Source of the DNA: Geminicoccus sp036263595
GTDB lineage: Bacteria; Pseudomonadota; Alphaproteobacteria; Geminicoccales; Geminicoccaceae
NCBI RefSeq assembly: GCF_036263595.1
Contig: NZ_DATAGQ010000120.1
Location: 5,706-69,705 of the forward strand
Direction: 5' to 3'
Length of the DNA stretch: 64,000 nt
This document shows positions 49,987 through 57,946 of this stretch, in pieces; the first letter of the stretch is position 1, and each line of letters opens with the position of its first letter. Made by a program: the position numbers and the translations under genes. A model generated the notes under the pieces. It made no database searches and had not been told where the DNA came from. It was given only the letters and a program-made list of their open reading frames with translations.

Positions 49987-51717
49987 TCACGCCTCGGCTG
50001 GACCGAAGTCCGACCGCACACGTCGCGCGCCCGCATGCCGGCGGTTGAGCGCCGCACGGACACGATCAGCCAGCTCCGAGCCCCGGTAGGGCTTGCCGAT
50101 CACATCCAGCGTGGTGGCGCGCGGGATGTCAGCCACCAGGTCGTCATTGTAGCCTGTGGTCACGAGCAGGGGTATGTCCGGGAGCCGGCGCGCGAACGCC
50201 TCGGCCAGTTCCAGGCCGCTCATGCCGCCGGGCATCACGATGTCGGTGAACAGCAGGTCGACCTTCAGCCCGCCGTCCAGCATCTGCAGGGCGCGCTCGC
50301 CACTTTCGACCGAGATCACCTTGTAGCCGAGTCGGAGCAGATGGTTCTCGGCCAGCGAGCGCACGTCGTCGCTGTCTTCGACCAGGAGGATCGTCTCGGA
50401 TTGCCCTCTTGGCTCCTCCACGACCGGGCCGCGTTCGACCTCGCTCTTGGGAAGAGGTGCATCGTCCAGTGCCACCGGAAAGAACATCCGGACGCAGGTA
50501 CCCCGCCCGGGCTCGCTCTGGATCTCGAGCCGTCCGAGCGACTGCTCCACGAACCCGTGCACCATCGCCAGCCCAAGCCCGGTGCCCTTCTCCGCCCCCT
50601 TGGTTGTGAAGAAAGGCTCGGTCGCCCGCTCGACCACATGGGGCGGCATCCCTACGCCCTCGTCCTGCACGCTCAGCACGACATAGGCGCCGGCGTTCAA
50701 CCCCTCGCCCTCGAGCCGGGTGGTCGAGGTGCCGACCGTGACGGTACCGCCGCCGGGCATGGCATCCCGTGCGTTGATCAGCACGTTGAGCAGCGCCATC
50801 TCGAGATGAGTTGGGTCAACTACGGTCCGCGGCAGCCGCCGCTTTAGCGTCGTGACCAGGTCGATCCGCGGTCCCACCGTATTGTCCAGGATCTCGCCGA
50901 ACTCGCCGATCAAAGCGTTCAGGTCGGTGGGCCTGGGCTCCAGCCTGGTCTTGCGCGCGAACGCCAGGAGCTGCTTGGTCAGTTTCGCCCCGCGATCGGT
51001 GGCGCGGCCGATGTTCTCCAGCTTGCGACGCTGCCGGTCGTCGAGTTCGCTCTTCAGCACGAGTTCGACATTGCCGGCGATGACCTGCAGCAGATTGTTG
51101 AAGTCGTGCGCCAGGCCGGCGGTGAGCTGCCCGATCGCCTCCATCTTCTGGGCTTGCCGGTAGGCCTGCTCGGACGAGCGGCGCCGCGTCACGTCGAGCT
51201 GGCTCGCGAAGAAGTAGATGAGCCCGCCCTCCGCATCGTAGACTGGCGCGATGAAGACCGCGTTCCAAAACGGGGTGCCGTCGCGCCGGTAGTTGAGCAG
51301 TTCCAGGGACATCGCCTGCTCGGCCTGGATCGCCTCGCGAAGGCTGCGGACGGCGGCGCTGTCGGTCCTGGCTCCCTGCAGAAAGCGGCAGTTGCGCCCC
51401 TCCACCTCCTCCTCCTCGTAGCCGGTAAGGTCCAAGAAGGCCTTGTTGGCGAAGACGATCGGGTTGTCCGGCAGACGCGGGTCGGTGAGGATCATCGGCA
51501 TGCGGGTCATCTGCAGGGCCGCGAAGAACACGCTGCCGCGATCGGTCAGCCCCGGGTCGGAAATCGTGCTCTGCTTCCAGTGGCGCATGCCGGAGCCGCC
51601 GGTCGGGCTGTAGGACGTGGCGTCGACCATACCGAGCTCGGGGATGCCGCTGCTCGGCTCGGCACCGCCAGGAGAGCTCCCGGCCTTGTCATGGTCGTCG
51701 AGCTGTTCGTCGCTCAC
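49987..51717 (-). CDS. LOV-domain hybrid histidine kinase (blue-light photoreceptor)
   Basis: A 576-residue sensor kinase. A LOV/PAS domain (residues ~65-170) has the flavin-binding signature GRNCRFLQG with the photoactive cysteine (C110). Then come a His-kinase dimerisation box (GLAHDFNNLLQVI, H204), an ATPase domain with NARDAMPGGG, GVGMP and GTGLGLAMVHGFV, and a C-terminal receiver with phospho-acceptor D492 (LLFTDIVMPGG). It should sense blue light and phosphorylate its own receiver. The GTG at 51717 has GGGAAG ahead; the frame is open to 51825. It sits between an SDR and ndh. Confidence 0.93.
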   Translation of the reverse strand: MSDEQLDDHDKAGSSPGGAEPSSGIPELGMVDATSYSPTGGSGMRHWKQSTISDPGLTDRGSVFFAALQMTRMPMILTDPRLPDNPIVFANKAFLDLTGYEEEEVEGRNCRFLQGARTDSAAVRSLREAIQAEQAMSLELLNYRRDGTPFWNAVFIAPVYDAEGGLIYFFASQLDVTRRRSSEQAYRQAQKMEAIGQLTAGLAHDFNNLLQVIAGNVELVLKSELDDRQRRKLENIGRATDRGAKLTKQLLAFARKTRLEPRPTDLNALIGEFGEILDNTVGPRIDLVTTLKRRLPRTVVDPTHLEMALLNVLINARDAMPGGGTVTVGTSTTRLEGEGLNAGAYVVLSVQDEGVGMPPHVVERATEPFFTTKGAEKGTGLGLAMVHGFVEQSLGRLEIQSEPGRGTCVRMFFPVALDDAPLPKSEVERGPVVEEPRGQSETILLVEDSDDVRSLAENHLLRLGYKVISVESGERALQMLDGGLKVDLLFTDIVMPGGMSGLELAEAFARRLPDIPLLVTTGYNDDLVADIPRATTLDVIGKPYRGSELADRVRAALNRRHAGARRVRSDFGPAEA

Positions 51718-51797
51718 CAAAACTCGCTTCCCATCCTCATCGGGCACTTGGCCTCGACCGAGTGAGTTTACTGTACAAGCTCCCGCAAGTTCCCTGT

Positions 51798-52532
51798 TCA
51801 TGGCGGGATCTGCGAGCCATCCCACGCGAAGCAGCCGCCGGATCGAGCGGGAGCGAGGCCGTCGACCACGGCCAGCAATAGGGCAGCAGCGTCGGCCGGC
51901 TTGAACAGCTTGCCTGCCGGAACGCCAGCCTGGAACGGCTGGCTGAGCCTGGAATCGACCGTGCCCGGATGCAACCCCACGCAGACCGCATCGGGGTGGG
52001 TCCGGGCCAGCTCGATCGAGAGCGAGCGGATCAGCATGTTCAGCGCCGCCTTCGACGCGCGATAGGCGTACCAGCCACCCAGCTGGTTGTCGGAGATGCT
52101 GCCCACCCGGGCGGACAGCGCCGCGAACGCGGAACGGCCCTGGCGGGGCAGCCTCGGCAGGAAGTGCTTGGCGACCATGGCCGGGCCGGTCGCGTTGATG
52201 GCGAATGCCCTAGCGAAGTGGTCGGCCTCGAGCATCTTGAAGCTCTTCTCGGGCTGCAGCCCTTCCTCGTGCAGCATGCCGGTCGCCACCATCACCAGCC
52301 TAAGCGGCAACGCTCCCTGCGTGGCCATGGCCGCCCGCATGATCGACGCCTCGTCCGCCAGGTCCAGATGGCCCGGCACGACGTGGTCGATGGTGGCCTT
52401 CCCGGGATGCCGGGCGAACGTGAACACCTTCTCGAAGCTGCCGCTGCGGCTCAGGACCTCGACCAGCGCCCCGCCAATGCCCTCGGAAGCGCCGATGACG
52501 GCCGCGGCGGCCGGCCTCGCGAAGCTGTGCAT
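51798..52532 (-). CDS. Short-chain dehydrogenase/reductase, CsgA-like
   Basis: A 244-residue SDR with the NAD(P)-binding opener VIGASEGIGGALVEVL and the catalytic YAYRASKAALNML (Tyr/Lys), plus the GLHPGTVDSRLSQPF that is common in the C-factor/CsgA-like group. Substrate is unknown. It lies 80 bases upstream of the LOV kinase on the same strand and may share its transcript. Confidence 0.88.
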   Translation of the reverse strand: MHSFARPAAAAVIGASEGIGGALVEVLSRSGSFEKVFTFARHPGKATIDHVVPGHLDLADEASIMRAAMATQGALPLRLVMVATGMLHEEGLQPEKSFKMLEADHFARAFAINATGPAMVAKHFLPRLPRQGRSAFAALSARVGSISDNQLGGWYAYRASKAALNMLIRSLSIELARTHPDAVCVGLHPGTVDSRLSQPFQAGVPAGKLFKPADAAALLLAVVDGLAPARSGGCFAWDGSQIPP

Positions 52533-52675
52533 GGTGATCCAGCCCGTAATGCATGATCGTTCGTGGTACGTCCGCTCGCGGCGCCCGGTTCAGCGGTGGC
52601 CGGTTAGGCCAACGTCAAACCGTCATCATCGGCGTCTAGCCTGCCCGGCTTCGAGCGAATGGTGGAGGGCGCGAC

Positions 52676-53917
52676 ATGCTGCAAAGGAACATGATCCCCG
52701 CATGGTTGGCGCTGGCGGCCTGCATGGCAGGGACCGCCCAGGCCGAGGTGGCGTCCGACGCGGTCCAGCTGGGGCCGCGGCCGTTCGCGCTGGTCGACGA
52801 CATGGACGAGGGCGCGCTCAAGACCCGGCTGCAGCGCTGCACGGGACCGTTCCGGCGAAGCGACTTCTCGATCGCGCACCGCGGCGCACCGCTCCAGTTC
52901 CCGGAGCATACCCGCGAATCCTATGTCGCGGCCGCACGCATGGGTGCCGGGATCCTGGAATGCGACGTAACGTTCACGGCAGACCGGGAGTTGGTCTGCC
53001 GTCACGCGCAGTGCGATCTGCACCAGACCACCGACATCCTGGCGATCCCCGATCTCGCCGCCAAATGCAGCCAGCCGTTCACGCCGGCCGATCCAGCGAC
53101 AGGCCGCAAGGCCTCCGCCCAATGCTGCACGAGCGACCTGACGCTCGCCGAGTTCCGGCGGCTGCGCGGCAAGATGGACGGCTTCGATCCTGAAGCGACG
53201 ACCGTGGCCGGGTTCATGGACGGCACGCCCGACTGGCGGACGGAACTTTATGCCAGCCGCGGCACGCTCATGACCCATGCCGAGAGCATCGAGTTGTTCC
53301 AACAGCTTGGCGCCCGTTTCACCCCGGAACTGAAGGCGCCGGACGTGCCGATGCCGTACGAAGGTGACTTCACCCAGGCGGACTTCGCGCAGGCCCTGAT
53401 CGACGAGTACAAGGCTGCCGGGGTCGACCCGGCCACCGTGTTTCCCCAGTCGTTCGACCTCGACGATGTACGCTACTGGCTGCGTGCCGAGCCCCTGTTC
53501 GGCGCCAACGCGGTATTCCTCGACGGGCGTGACGAAGCCGACCCGGCCTTCGATCCACTCGATCCCGCCAGCTGGCAGCCCGGCATGAAGCAATTGGCCG
53601 ACCAGGGTGTGCGGATCATCGCGCCGCCGATCTGGATGCTGCTCACCCTGGACGGCCAGCAACGGATCGTGCCGTCTCCCTATGCGAGGCAGGCCAGGGC
53701 CGCGGGCCTCGACATCATCGCCTGGTCCCTGGAACGCTCCGGCCCGCTCCAGGGAGGTGGCGGATGGTACTACCAGTCGGTGGCACCGGCGATCGACGAT
53801 GACGGCGACATGCTGGAGGTGCTGGACGTGCTCGCCAAGGATGTCGGCGTGCGCGGGGTGTTCTCGGACTGGCCGGCAACTACCAGCTTCTATGCAGGCT
53901 GCATGGGCCTGCCCTGA
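52676..53917 (+). CDS. Glycerophosphodiester phosphodiesterase, periplasmic
   Basis: A 413-residue secreted GDPD-family enzyme that splits glycerophosphodiesters into glycerol-3-phosphate and an alcohol. A signal peptide is present (PAWLALAACMAGTAQA). Catalytic features are IAHRGAPLQFPEHT (HRG and E), LECDVTFT (ExD), and VCRHAQCDLHQTT (His). The N-terminal cysteines suggest disulfides in the periplasm. Longer than the GlpQ norm because of insertions after residue ~150. No glycerophosphate transporter is nearby. Confidence 0.87.
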   Translation: MLQRNMIPAWLALAACMAGTAQAEVASDAVQLGPRPFALVDDMDEGALKTRLQRCTGPFRRSDFSIAHRGAPLQFPEHTRESYVAAARMGAGILECDVTFTADRELVCRHAQCDLHQTTDILAIPDLAAKCSQPFTPADPATGRKASAQCCTSDLTLAEFRRLRGKMDGFDPEATTVAGFMDGTPDWRTELYASRGTLMTHAESIELFQQLGARFTPELKAPDVPMPYEGDFTQADFAQALIDEYKAAGVDPATVFPQSFDLDDVRYWLRAEPLFGANAVFLDGRDEADPAFDPLDPASWQPGMKQLADQGVRIIAPPIWMLLTLDGQQRIVPSPYARQARAAGLDIIAWSLERSGPLQGGGGWYYQSVAPAIDDDGDMLEVLDVLAKDVGVRGVFSDWPATTSFYAGCMGLP

Positions 53918-53946
53918 TCCGCACGGTCGGGCGTTGAACAGCAAAA

Positions 53947-53973
53947 AGCACCGGGCCACGCGGACCCGGTGCT
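53947..53973 (-). terminator. Intrinsic terminator for the DUF892 gene
   Basis: AGCACCGGG-N9-CCCGGTGCT forms a 9-bp stem. On the minus strand it is followed directly by TTTTTGC, so it is a regular Rho-independent terminator for the gene ending at 53996. On the plus strand it could also slow transcripts from the glycerophosphodiesterase. Confidence 0.88.
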
Positions 53974-53995
53974 TCGCAAAAGGATGCAGGCGCCG

Positions 53996-54511
53996 TCAGT
54001 GACTTGCCTGGGCACCGCTTGCATAGAGTTGCATGTAGCGGGTCGTCACCTCGGACAGGTGCTCGTCCAGCCACTGCGCCATCGACTGCTCTTCGCGCAG
54101 CGACTGCTGCAGGAGCGGAATGCTGTCGCGGAAACCACCGGCCTCGGCCATCGTGATCAACGACTTGTAGCTGGCAGCTTCGAAGTTCTCGAAGGCGAAG
54201 TTCGCAAACGAGTTCTTCAGGATCTCGTCGCCGGTCACGCTATGGCCAAGGGCGGCCATGTTGCCCATGAACGACGCGCCCATGTCCTTGATCGAGGAAT
54301 GGGATTCGTCCAGCGACGACAGGATCTGCTCGAGCCGCCCGATCTGGCCGTTGGTCTCCTCGACATGCGCACGCATCCGTGCGGCGACTTCGGGATACTG
54401 CTCGATCCGCTCGATCTGCCGGTTCATGAGCGACAGGGCCTGGTTCTCCAGGGCATGCGCATCCCGCAGACCAGTGATGAACAGGGATCGAGTTTCTGAA
54501 CTTTCCGCCAT
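53996..54511 (-). CDS. Ferritin-like DUF892 (YciF-type) stress protein
   Basis: A 171-residue four-helix ferritin-like protein. Repeated acidic/helical segments are seen: LRDAHALENQALSLMNRQIERIEQYPEV, ANFAFENFEAASYKSLITMAEAGG, and QQSLREEQSMAQWLDEHL, with Glu/His positions suitable for a di-metal site. DUF892 proteins are general stress proteins in alphaproteobacteria. An EcfG-type promoter lies upstream and a terminator downstream, so it is a single-gene stress unit. Confidence 0.9.
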   Translation of the reverse strand: MAESSETRSLFITGLRDAHALENQALSLMNRQIERIEQYPEVAARMRAHVEETNGQIGRLEQILSSLDESHSSIKDMGASFMGNMAALGHSVTGDEILKNSFANFAFENFEAASYKSLITMAEAGGFRDSIPLLQQSLREEQSMAQWLDEHLSEVTTRYMQLYASGAQASH

Positions 54512-54541
54512 CTACCTTCTCCCAATATTACCTGCCGATTG

Positions 54542-54566
54542 AACAGGGCGCTTCGAGCGAGGTTCC
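54542..54566 (-). promoter_or_regulatory. EcfG-type (general stress sigma factor) promoter
   Basis: On the minus strand GGAAC is followed after 17 bases by GTT (equivalently GGAAC-N16-TGTT). This matches the EcfG consensus GGAAC-N16/17-cGTT used for the alphaproteobacterial general stress response. The -10 element is about 30 bases from the ATG of the DUF892 gene. The match in sequence and place is good; no other such site was found in the genes checked. Confidence 0.72.
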
Positions 54567-54691
54567 GAGAAATCCGATGGCTTCCCGCCATGCGTTCCTG
54601 TCGGCGAGGCACCCCGCGGCCTTTGGATCGTCACCTCGATCTGGTACAGGCAGGATCCGATCGTTCGTCATCAACCGGAGGCAAAGCGTCC

Positions 54692-55180
54692 ATGGTCCAA
54701 GAGCAGCTCGAGCGGCTGGACCTGTTCGCAGGCCTCCCGGCCGGTATCCTCCGTGACCTCGCCGCAAAGTGCAGCCTGGTGGAGCGCCCGGCCGGCGACG
54801 TGCTCGACGATGGATCCGGCGCCGAGGTCGCCTGCGTCTACCTTGTCGTGGAAGGCATGGCGGAGGTCCTGATCGGCGACGACAAGACGAAGCTGGTCCC
54901 GGTCGGGCGGGTGGAGGCGGGCGGCCTGATCGGCGAGTTCAGCGCGATCGCTGGCGCACATGGCGGCTGCACCGTGCGCACGACCGTCCCGACCCGCCTA
55001 GTCGTGATCCCCCGCCAGCTCTTCCGGAGCCTGGTCGAACAGCATCCCCCGGTGGCCGTCTATCTGCTGCAGGACATGATCTCGGTGATCAGGGGGATGA
55101 ACGATCGGTTGGCATCCCTCAAGGATGCTCATTCGGAGTTCGATCGTATCAGGAGCCAGCTGTTTCGCTTCATCGCTTGA
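54692..55180 (+). CDS. Cyclic nucleotide-binding domain protein (CRP-like, no HTH)
   Basis: A 162-residue protein with one cNMP-binding beta-barrel: LERLDLFAGLPAGILRDLAAKC, then VYLVVEGMAEVLIG, GGLIGEFSAIAGAHGGCTVRTTVPTRLVVIPRQLFRSLV. The usual phosphate-binding RxA is not clearly kept (GGCTVRTT), so ligand binding is uncertain. No C-terminal DNA-binding domain follows; it may regulate a partner by contact. The ATG at 54692 has GGAGG upstream; the frame is open to 54539. Confidence 0.82.
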   Translation: MVQEQLERLDLFAGLPAGILRDLAAKCSLVERPAGDVLDDGSGAEVACVYLVVEGMAEVLIGDDKTKLVPVGRVEAGGLIGEFSAIAGAHGGCTVRTTVPTRLVVIPRQLFRSLVEQHPPVAVYLLQDMISVIRGMNDRLASLKDAHSEFDRIRSQLFRFIA

Positions 55181-55280
55181 CGCCTGTCGCGGCACGGCGC
55201 CACGTCTGCCGACTGCTAGCGATCCGCATGCCGTGCATCGCTGAGCAGGCAACCGTCTGCACATGCTGCATCGAGGCGAC

Positions 55281-56357
55281 ATGAACCGATCCGCTGCCTC
55301 CCCGGTCCGTACCGTCCGCCTCACCTTCGGTTCGCCCCCGCCCGGTGCGGACGCGCCGGTGCGCAGCGACCTGTCCTGCGCGACCGTCCGCGGGAACCAT
55401 CTCTGGGTGGCGACCGACGAGGGGACGCGGGTCGAGCGGCTGACCCGCACCGCCGACGGCAGCTACGACGAGCACGAGCCGGTCGATCTCGTCCGCATGC
55501 TGCGACTGCCCATGGGCAAGAAGCAGGAGATCGACATCGAGGGCATGCATGTCGAGGAAGACCGGCTCTGGCTGGTCGGTTCTCACGCGCATACCCGCGA
55601 CAAGCCGGACCTGGCGAAGAACGCCCCGGCCGAAGCGATCGCGCAACTCGGACAGGTCGACGAGAATCCCAACCGGTGGATCCTGGCGCGCATCCCCCTC
55701 GCCTGCTTGTTGCCCTCCGAAGACGAGGCCGCGGCGAAGACCCAGGCGGATCCGCCCGCCCGGCTGAGTGTGTCGAAGAAGGGCTCGGCATTGCTGGATC
55801 TCCTCGCGGGCGATCCGCACCTGGCACCGTTCATGGCGCTGCCGGCCAAGGAGAACGGCTTCGACATCGAGGGCATCGCGGCGCGCGGGCAGCAGGTCTT
55901 CCTGGGCCTGCGCGGCCCGGTCCTGCGTGGCTGGGCGGTGATCCTGGAACTCTGCCTCGAACCACGCGCGGGCAAGCTCAAGCTCAAGCGGTTGGGCGCC
56001 AAGGGCCCGCGCTACAGGAAGCATTTCCTCGACCTGGAGGGCTGCGGCGTCCGCGACCTGTGCTGGCAGGGGGAGGACCTCCTGATCCTGGCCGGCCCAA
56101 CCATGGTGCTGGACGGTGCGGTCCGCCTGCATCGGTGGAGGCCGCCCGCAGGTAGCGCCGACAGCATCACCAAGGCTTCGGACTGCCCGGCCATCATGGA
56201 CCTGCCCTCCCGCCGGGGCAGCGACCGCGCCGAAGGCATCGCCCTGCTCGAAGGCTCGGCCGAGCCGGAACTGCTGGTGGTCTATGACGGTCCGCATCCG
56301 GACCGGCTGCACGGCGGCGGCAGCGTGGATGCGGACGTCTTCGTTCTGACAGGTTGA
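55281..56357 (+). CDS. DUF3616 family protein
   Basis: A 358-residue beta-rich protein of the DUF3616 family. Recognisable parts are DLSCATVRGNHLWVATDEGTRVERL, EIDIEGMHVEEDRLWLVGSHAH, FDIEGIAARGQQVFLGLRGPVLRG, and DRAEGIALLEG. The repeated x-D-x-EG pattern suggests a propeller-like fold. The role is unknown. The ATG at 55281 has GAGG just before it; another lies at 55263. It is the last chromosomal gene before the tRNA-Leu junction. Confidence 0.85.
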   Translation: MNRSAASPVRTVRLTFGSPPPGADAPVRSDLSCATVRGNHLWVATDEGTRVERLTRTADGSYDEHEPVDLVRMLRLPMGKKQEIDIEGMHVEEDRLWLVGSHAHTRDKPDLAKNAPAEAIAQLGQVDENPNRWILARIPLACLLPSEDEAAAKTQADPPARLSVSKKGSALLDLLAGDPHLAPFMALPAKENGFDIEGIAARGQQVFLGLRGPVLRGWAVILELCLEPRAGKLKLKRLGAKGPRYRKHFLDLEGCGVRDLCWQGEDLLILAGPTMVLDGAVRLHRWRPPAGSADSITKASDCPAIMDLPSRRGSDRAEGIALLEGSAEPELLVVYDGPHPDRLHGGGSVDADVFVLTG

Positions 56358-56396
56358 GCCGGAGGCCCGCCGCAGGAGCCATCCCTCGTGCCACGG

Positions 56397-56453
56397 TGGT
56401 CCCCGCTGCCGGACTCGAACCGGCATGCCTTGCGGCGAGCGATTTTAAGTCGT
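56397..56453 (-). other. 3' fragment of tRNA-Leu(UAA): left attachment site (attL)
   Basis: On the minus strand this reads from the anticodon loop CTTAAAA (anticodon TAA) through the class II variable arm CGCCGCAAGGC, the T-arm GCCGG-TTCGAGT-CCGGC, the 3' acceptor strand AGCGGGG, and A-CCA ending at 56397. The matching 5' half (acceptor, D-arm) is absent; the DNA that should hold it does not resemble a tRNA. The 5' anticodon stem is also mismatched (AACGA against TCGCT), so the shared core starts near the anticodon loop. An integrase follows, so this is the chromosomal remnant of the integration target. Confidence 0.85.
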
Positions 56454-56567
56454 TCCAATCAGTGTCGATGAGCCTTACTCAAGTGAGATCCCGTGAGCTC
56501 AAGCGGCTGAAGTAGAACGCTTTTTGGTCGATGATGTTTTACCGTCTCTTCCCTTCTTTACCGCCGT

Positions 56568-56607
56568 GTGCTACCTCAGGAAGAGCAAGGTAGCACCATG
56601 GTAGCAC
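56568..56607. repeat. GGTAGCAC repeats before the integrase
   Basis: The 195 bases between the tRNA fragment and the integrase hold GTGCTACC (56568-56575), and its inverse GGTAGCAC twice in direct order (56589-56596, 56600-56607; 11-base step, about one helical turn). They may be integrase or excisionase arm-type binding sites, or an operator for int. The rest of this interval shows no gene. Confidence 0.5.
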
Positions 56608-56650
56608 CGGCTCGCTCCCATGGCCCTCTCCTTCCAGGAGACGAGACGGC

Positions 56651-57946
56651 ATGGCTGGAAGGGCGAAGCAGGCACTCACGAAACGAGTTTGTGATGCTGC
56701 ACAGCCAGCTGCGAGTGCGGACGGCAAGCTCAGCGAAGCAACCGTGTGGGATGCGACCGTTAAAGGTTTTGGCCTGCGAGTGTCGGCAGGAGGTTCGAAG
56801 GCGTTCGTGCTCATGTACCGCGCTGGGCGTGGTCGGGCTGCGCCTACGCGGAAGCTAACGATCGGAACCTACGGCAGCCCACATACGGTCGAGACTGCCA
56901 GGAAGGAGGCACGTCGGATCCTTGGTCTTGTAGCTGAAGGCAAGGACCCTGCCGGCGAGGCCTCCGAGCAACGAAGAGCCAAAGTGGCCGGTAAAGCACC
57001 AAGAGGCAGTGTCGGCGCGGCGATCGAGGAATGGCTGGCGCGAGACCAGGCGTCCAATCGTTCGGCAGCGCAGGTCAAGCGCGTGCTTGAGCAGAACGTG
57101 ATGCCGAGCTGGCGTAATCGGCCGCTCACAGAAATCCGCAAGCGCGACGTAATCGAGATCATGGATGCGATGGTCGATCGCGGTGTGCCAGTTCAGGCGA
57201 ACCGCACGTTGGCCTACCTCAAGCGCTTCTTCCGATGGGCGGCCGGCAGAGACCTGATTGAAGCGAACCCCGCCCAGTTCGTGGAAAAACCAGCGCCAGA
57301 AACCCAACGCGAACGAGTCCTAGATGATGCGGAGCTAGTCGCGATCTGGCGTGCGGCGGAGCTCATGGGAGCGCCATTCGGTCACGGCGTTCGCCTCCTG
57401 ATGCTGACAGCAGCTCGGCTACGGGAAGTGTGTGCTGGCTCTTGGGATGAGATCGACTTGGCCAGCGCGACAATGAAGCTGGCGGCGGTCCGATCGAAGA
57501 GCGGGGTCGGAAGAGAAATCCCGTTGAACGCCCCTTCCCTCGCAATCCTGCAGAGTCTGCCAAGGTTTGCCAACGGCCGGTGGCTGATTACGTCGAATGG
57601 AGAGAGGCCCTTCTCCGGCTTTAGTAACGGCAAGGCCCGTCTTGATGCACTTGCTCAAGATCTTCGTTCAGCCACTGGGACGGCTGAGCAGATGGCCCCT
57701 TGGACGCTCCACGACTTCCGCAGGACCACCGCTACCGGTCTCCAGCGCCAGGGTGTGCGCTTGGAGGTCATTGAGACCGTGCTGGGGCACGTTTCAGGCA
57801 GCCGCGCCGGGATAGTGGGAACCTACCAACGGCACCGGTTCCGAGATGAGGCTCGGGTCGCTCTGGATGCTTGGGGACGACACGTGGAAGGCCTTGTGAC
57901 CGGTAAGCAGGTGAATGTGATCACCTTGCGCAAGGAGGCAGTGTGA
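56651..57946 (+). CDS. int: Tyrosine integrase (P4-like, with N-terminal DUF4102 arm-binding domain)
   Basis: A 431-residue site-specific recombinase that integrates and excises the element. The N-terminal arm-binding domain has WDATVKGFGLRVSAGGSKAFVLMYR; a SAM-like core-binding domain spans about residues 110-210. The catalytic residues are R256 (TAARLREV), H354 and R357 (LHDFRRTT), H380 (LGHVSG), and the nucleophile Y392 (GTYQRH). It sits next to the tRNA-Leu fragment it presumably targets. Its codon use is more relaxed than that of neighbours, in line with transfer. The stop overlaps the next start (ATGA). Confidence 0.95.
   Translation: MAGRAKQALTKRVCDAAQPAASADGKLSEATVWDATVKGFGLRVSAGGSKAFVLMYRAGRGRAAPTRKLTIGTYGSPHTVETARKEARRILGLVAEGKDPAGEASEQRRAKVAGKAPRGSVGAAIEEWLARDQASNRSAAQVKRVLEQNVMPSWRNRPLTEIRKRDVIEIMDAMVDRGVPVQANRTLAYLKRFFRWAAGRDLIEANPAQFVEKPAPETQRERVLDDAELVAIWRAAELMGAPFGHGVRLLMLTAARLREVCAGSWDEIDLASATMKLAAVRSKSGVGREIPLNAPSLAILQSLPRFANGRWLITSNGERPFSGFSNGKARLDALAQDLRSATGTAEQMAPWTLHDFRRTTATGLQRQGVRLEVIETVLGHVSGSRAGIVGTYQRHRFRDEARVALDAWGRHVEGLVTGKQVNVITLRKEAV

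Noticed and set aside
51774..51793. Possible EcfG promoter before the LOV kinase (GGAAC with GTAA about 17-18 bases away)
   Set aside because: The -10 element does not match GTT and the -35 lies within the end of the SDR gene; too weak to list.
56397..56500. A complete tRNA-Leu gene
   Set aside because: No 5' acceptor strand, D-arm or matching 5' anticodon stem is found to the right of the anticodon; only a 3' fragment exists.
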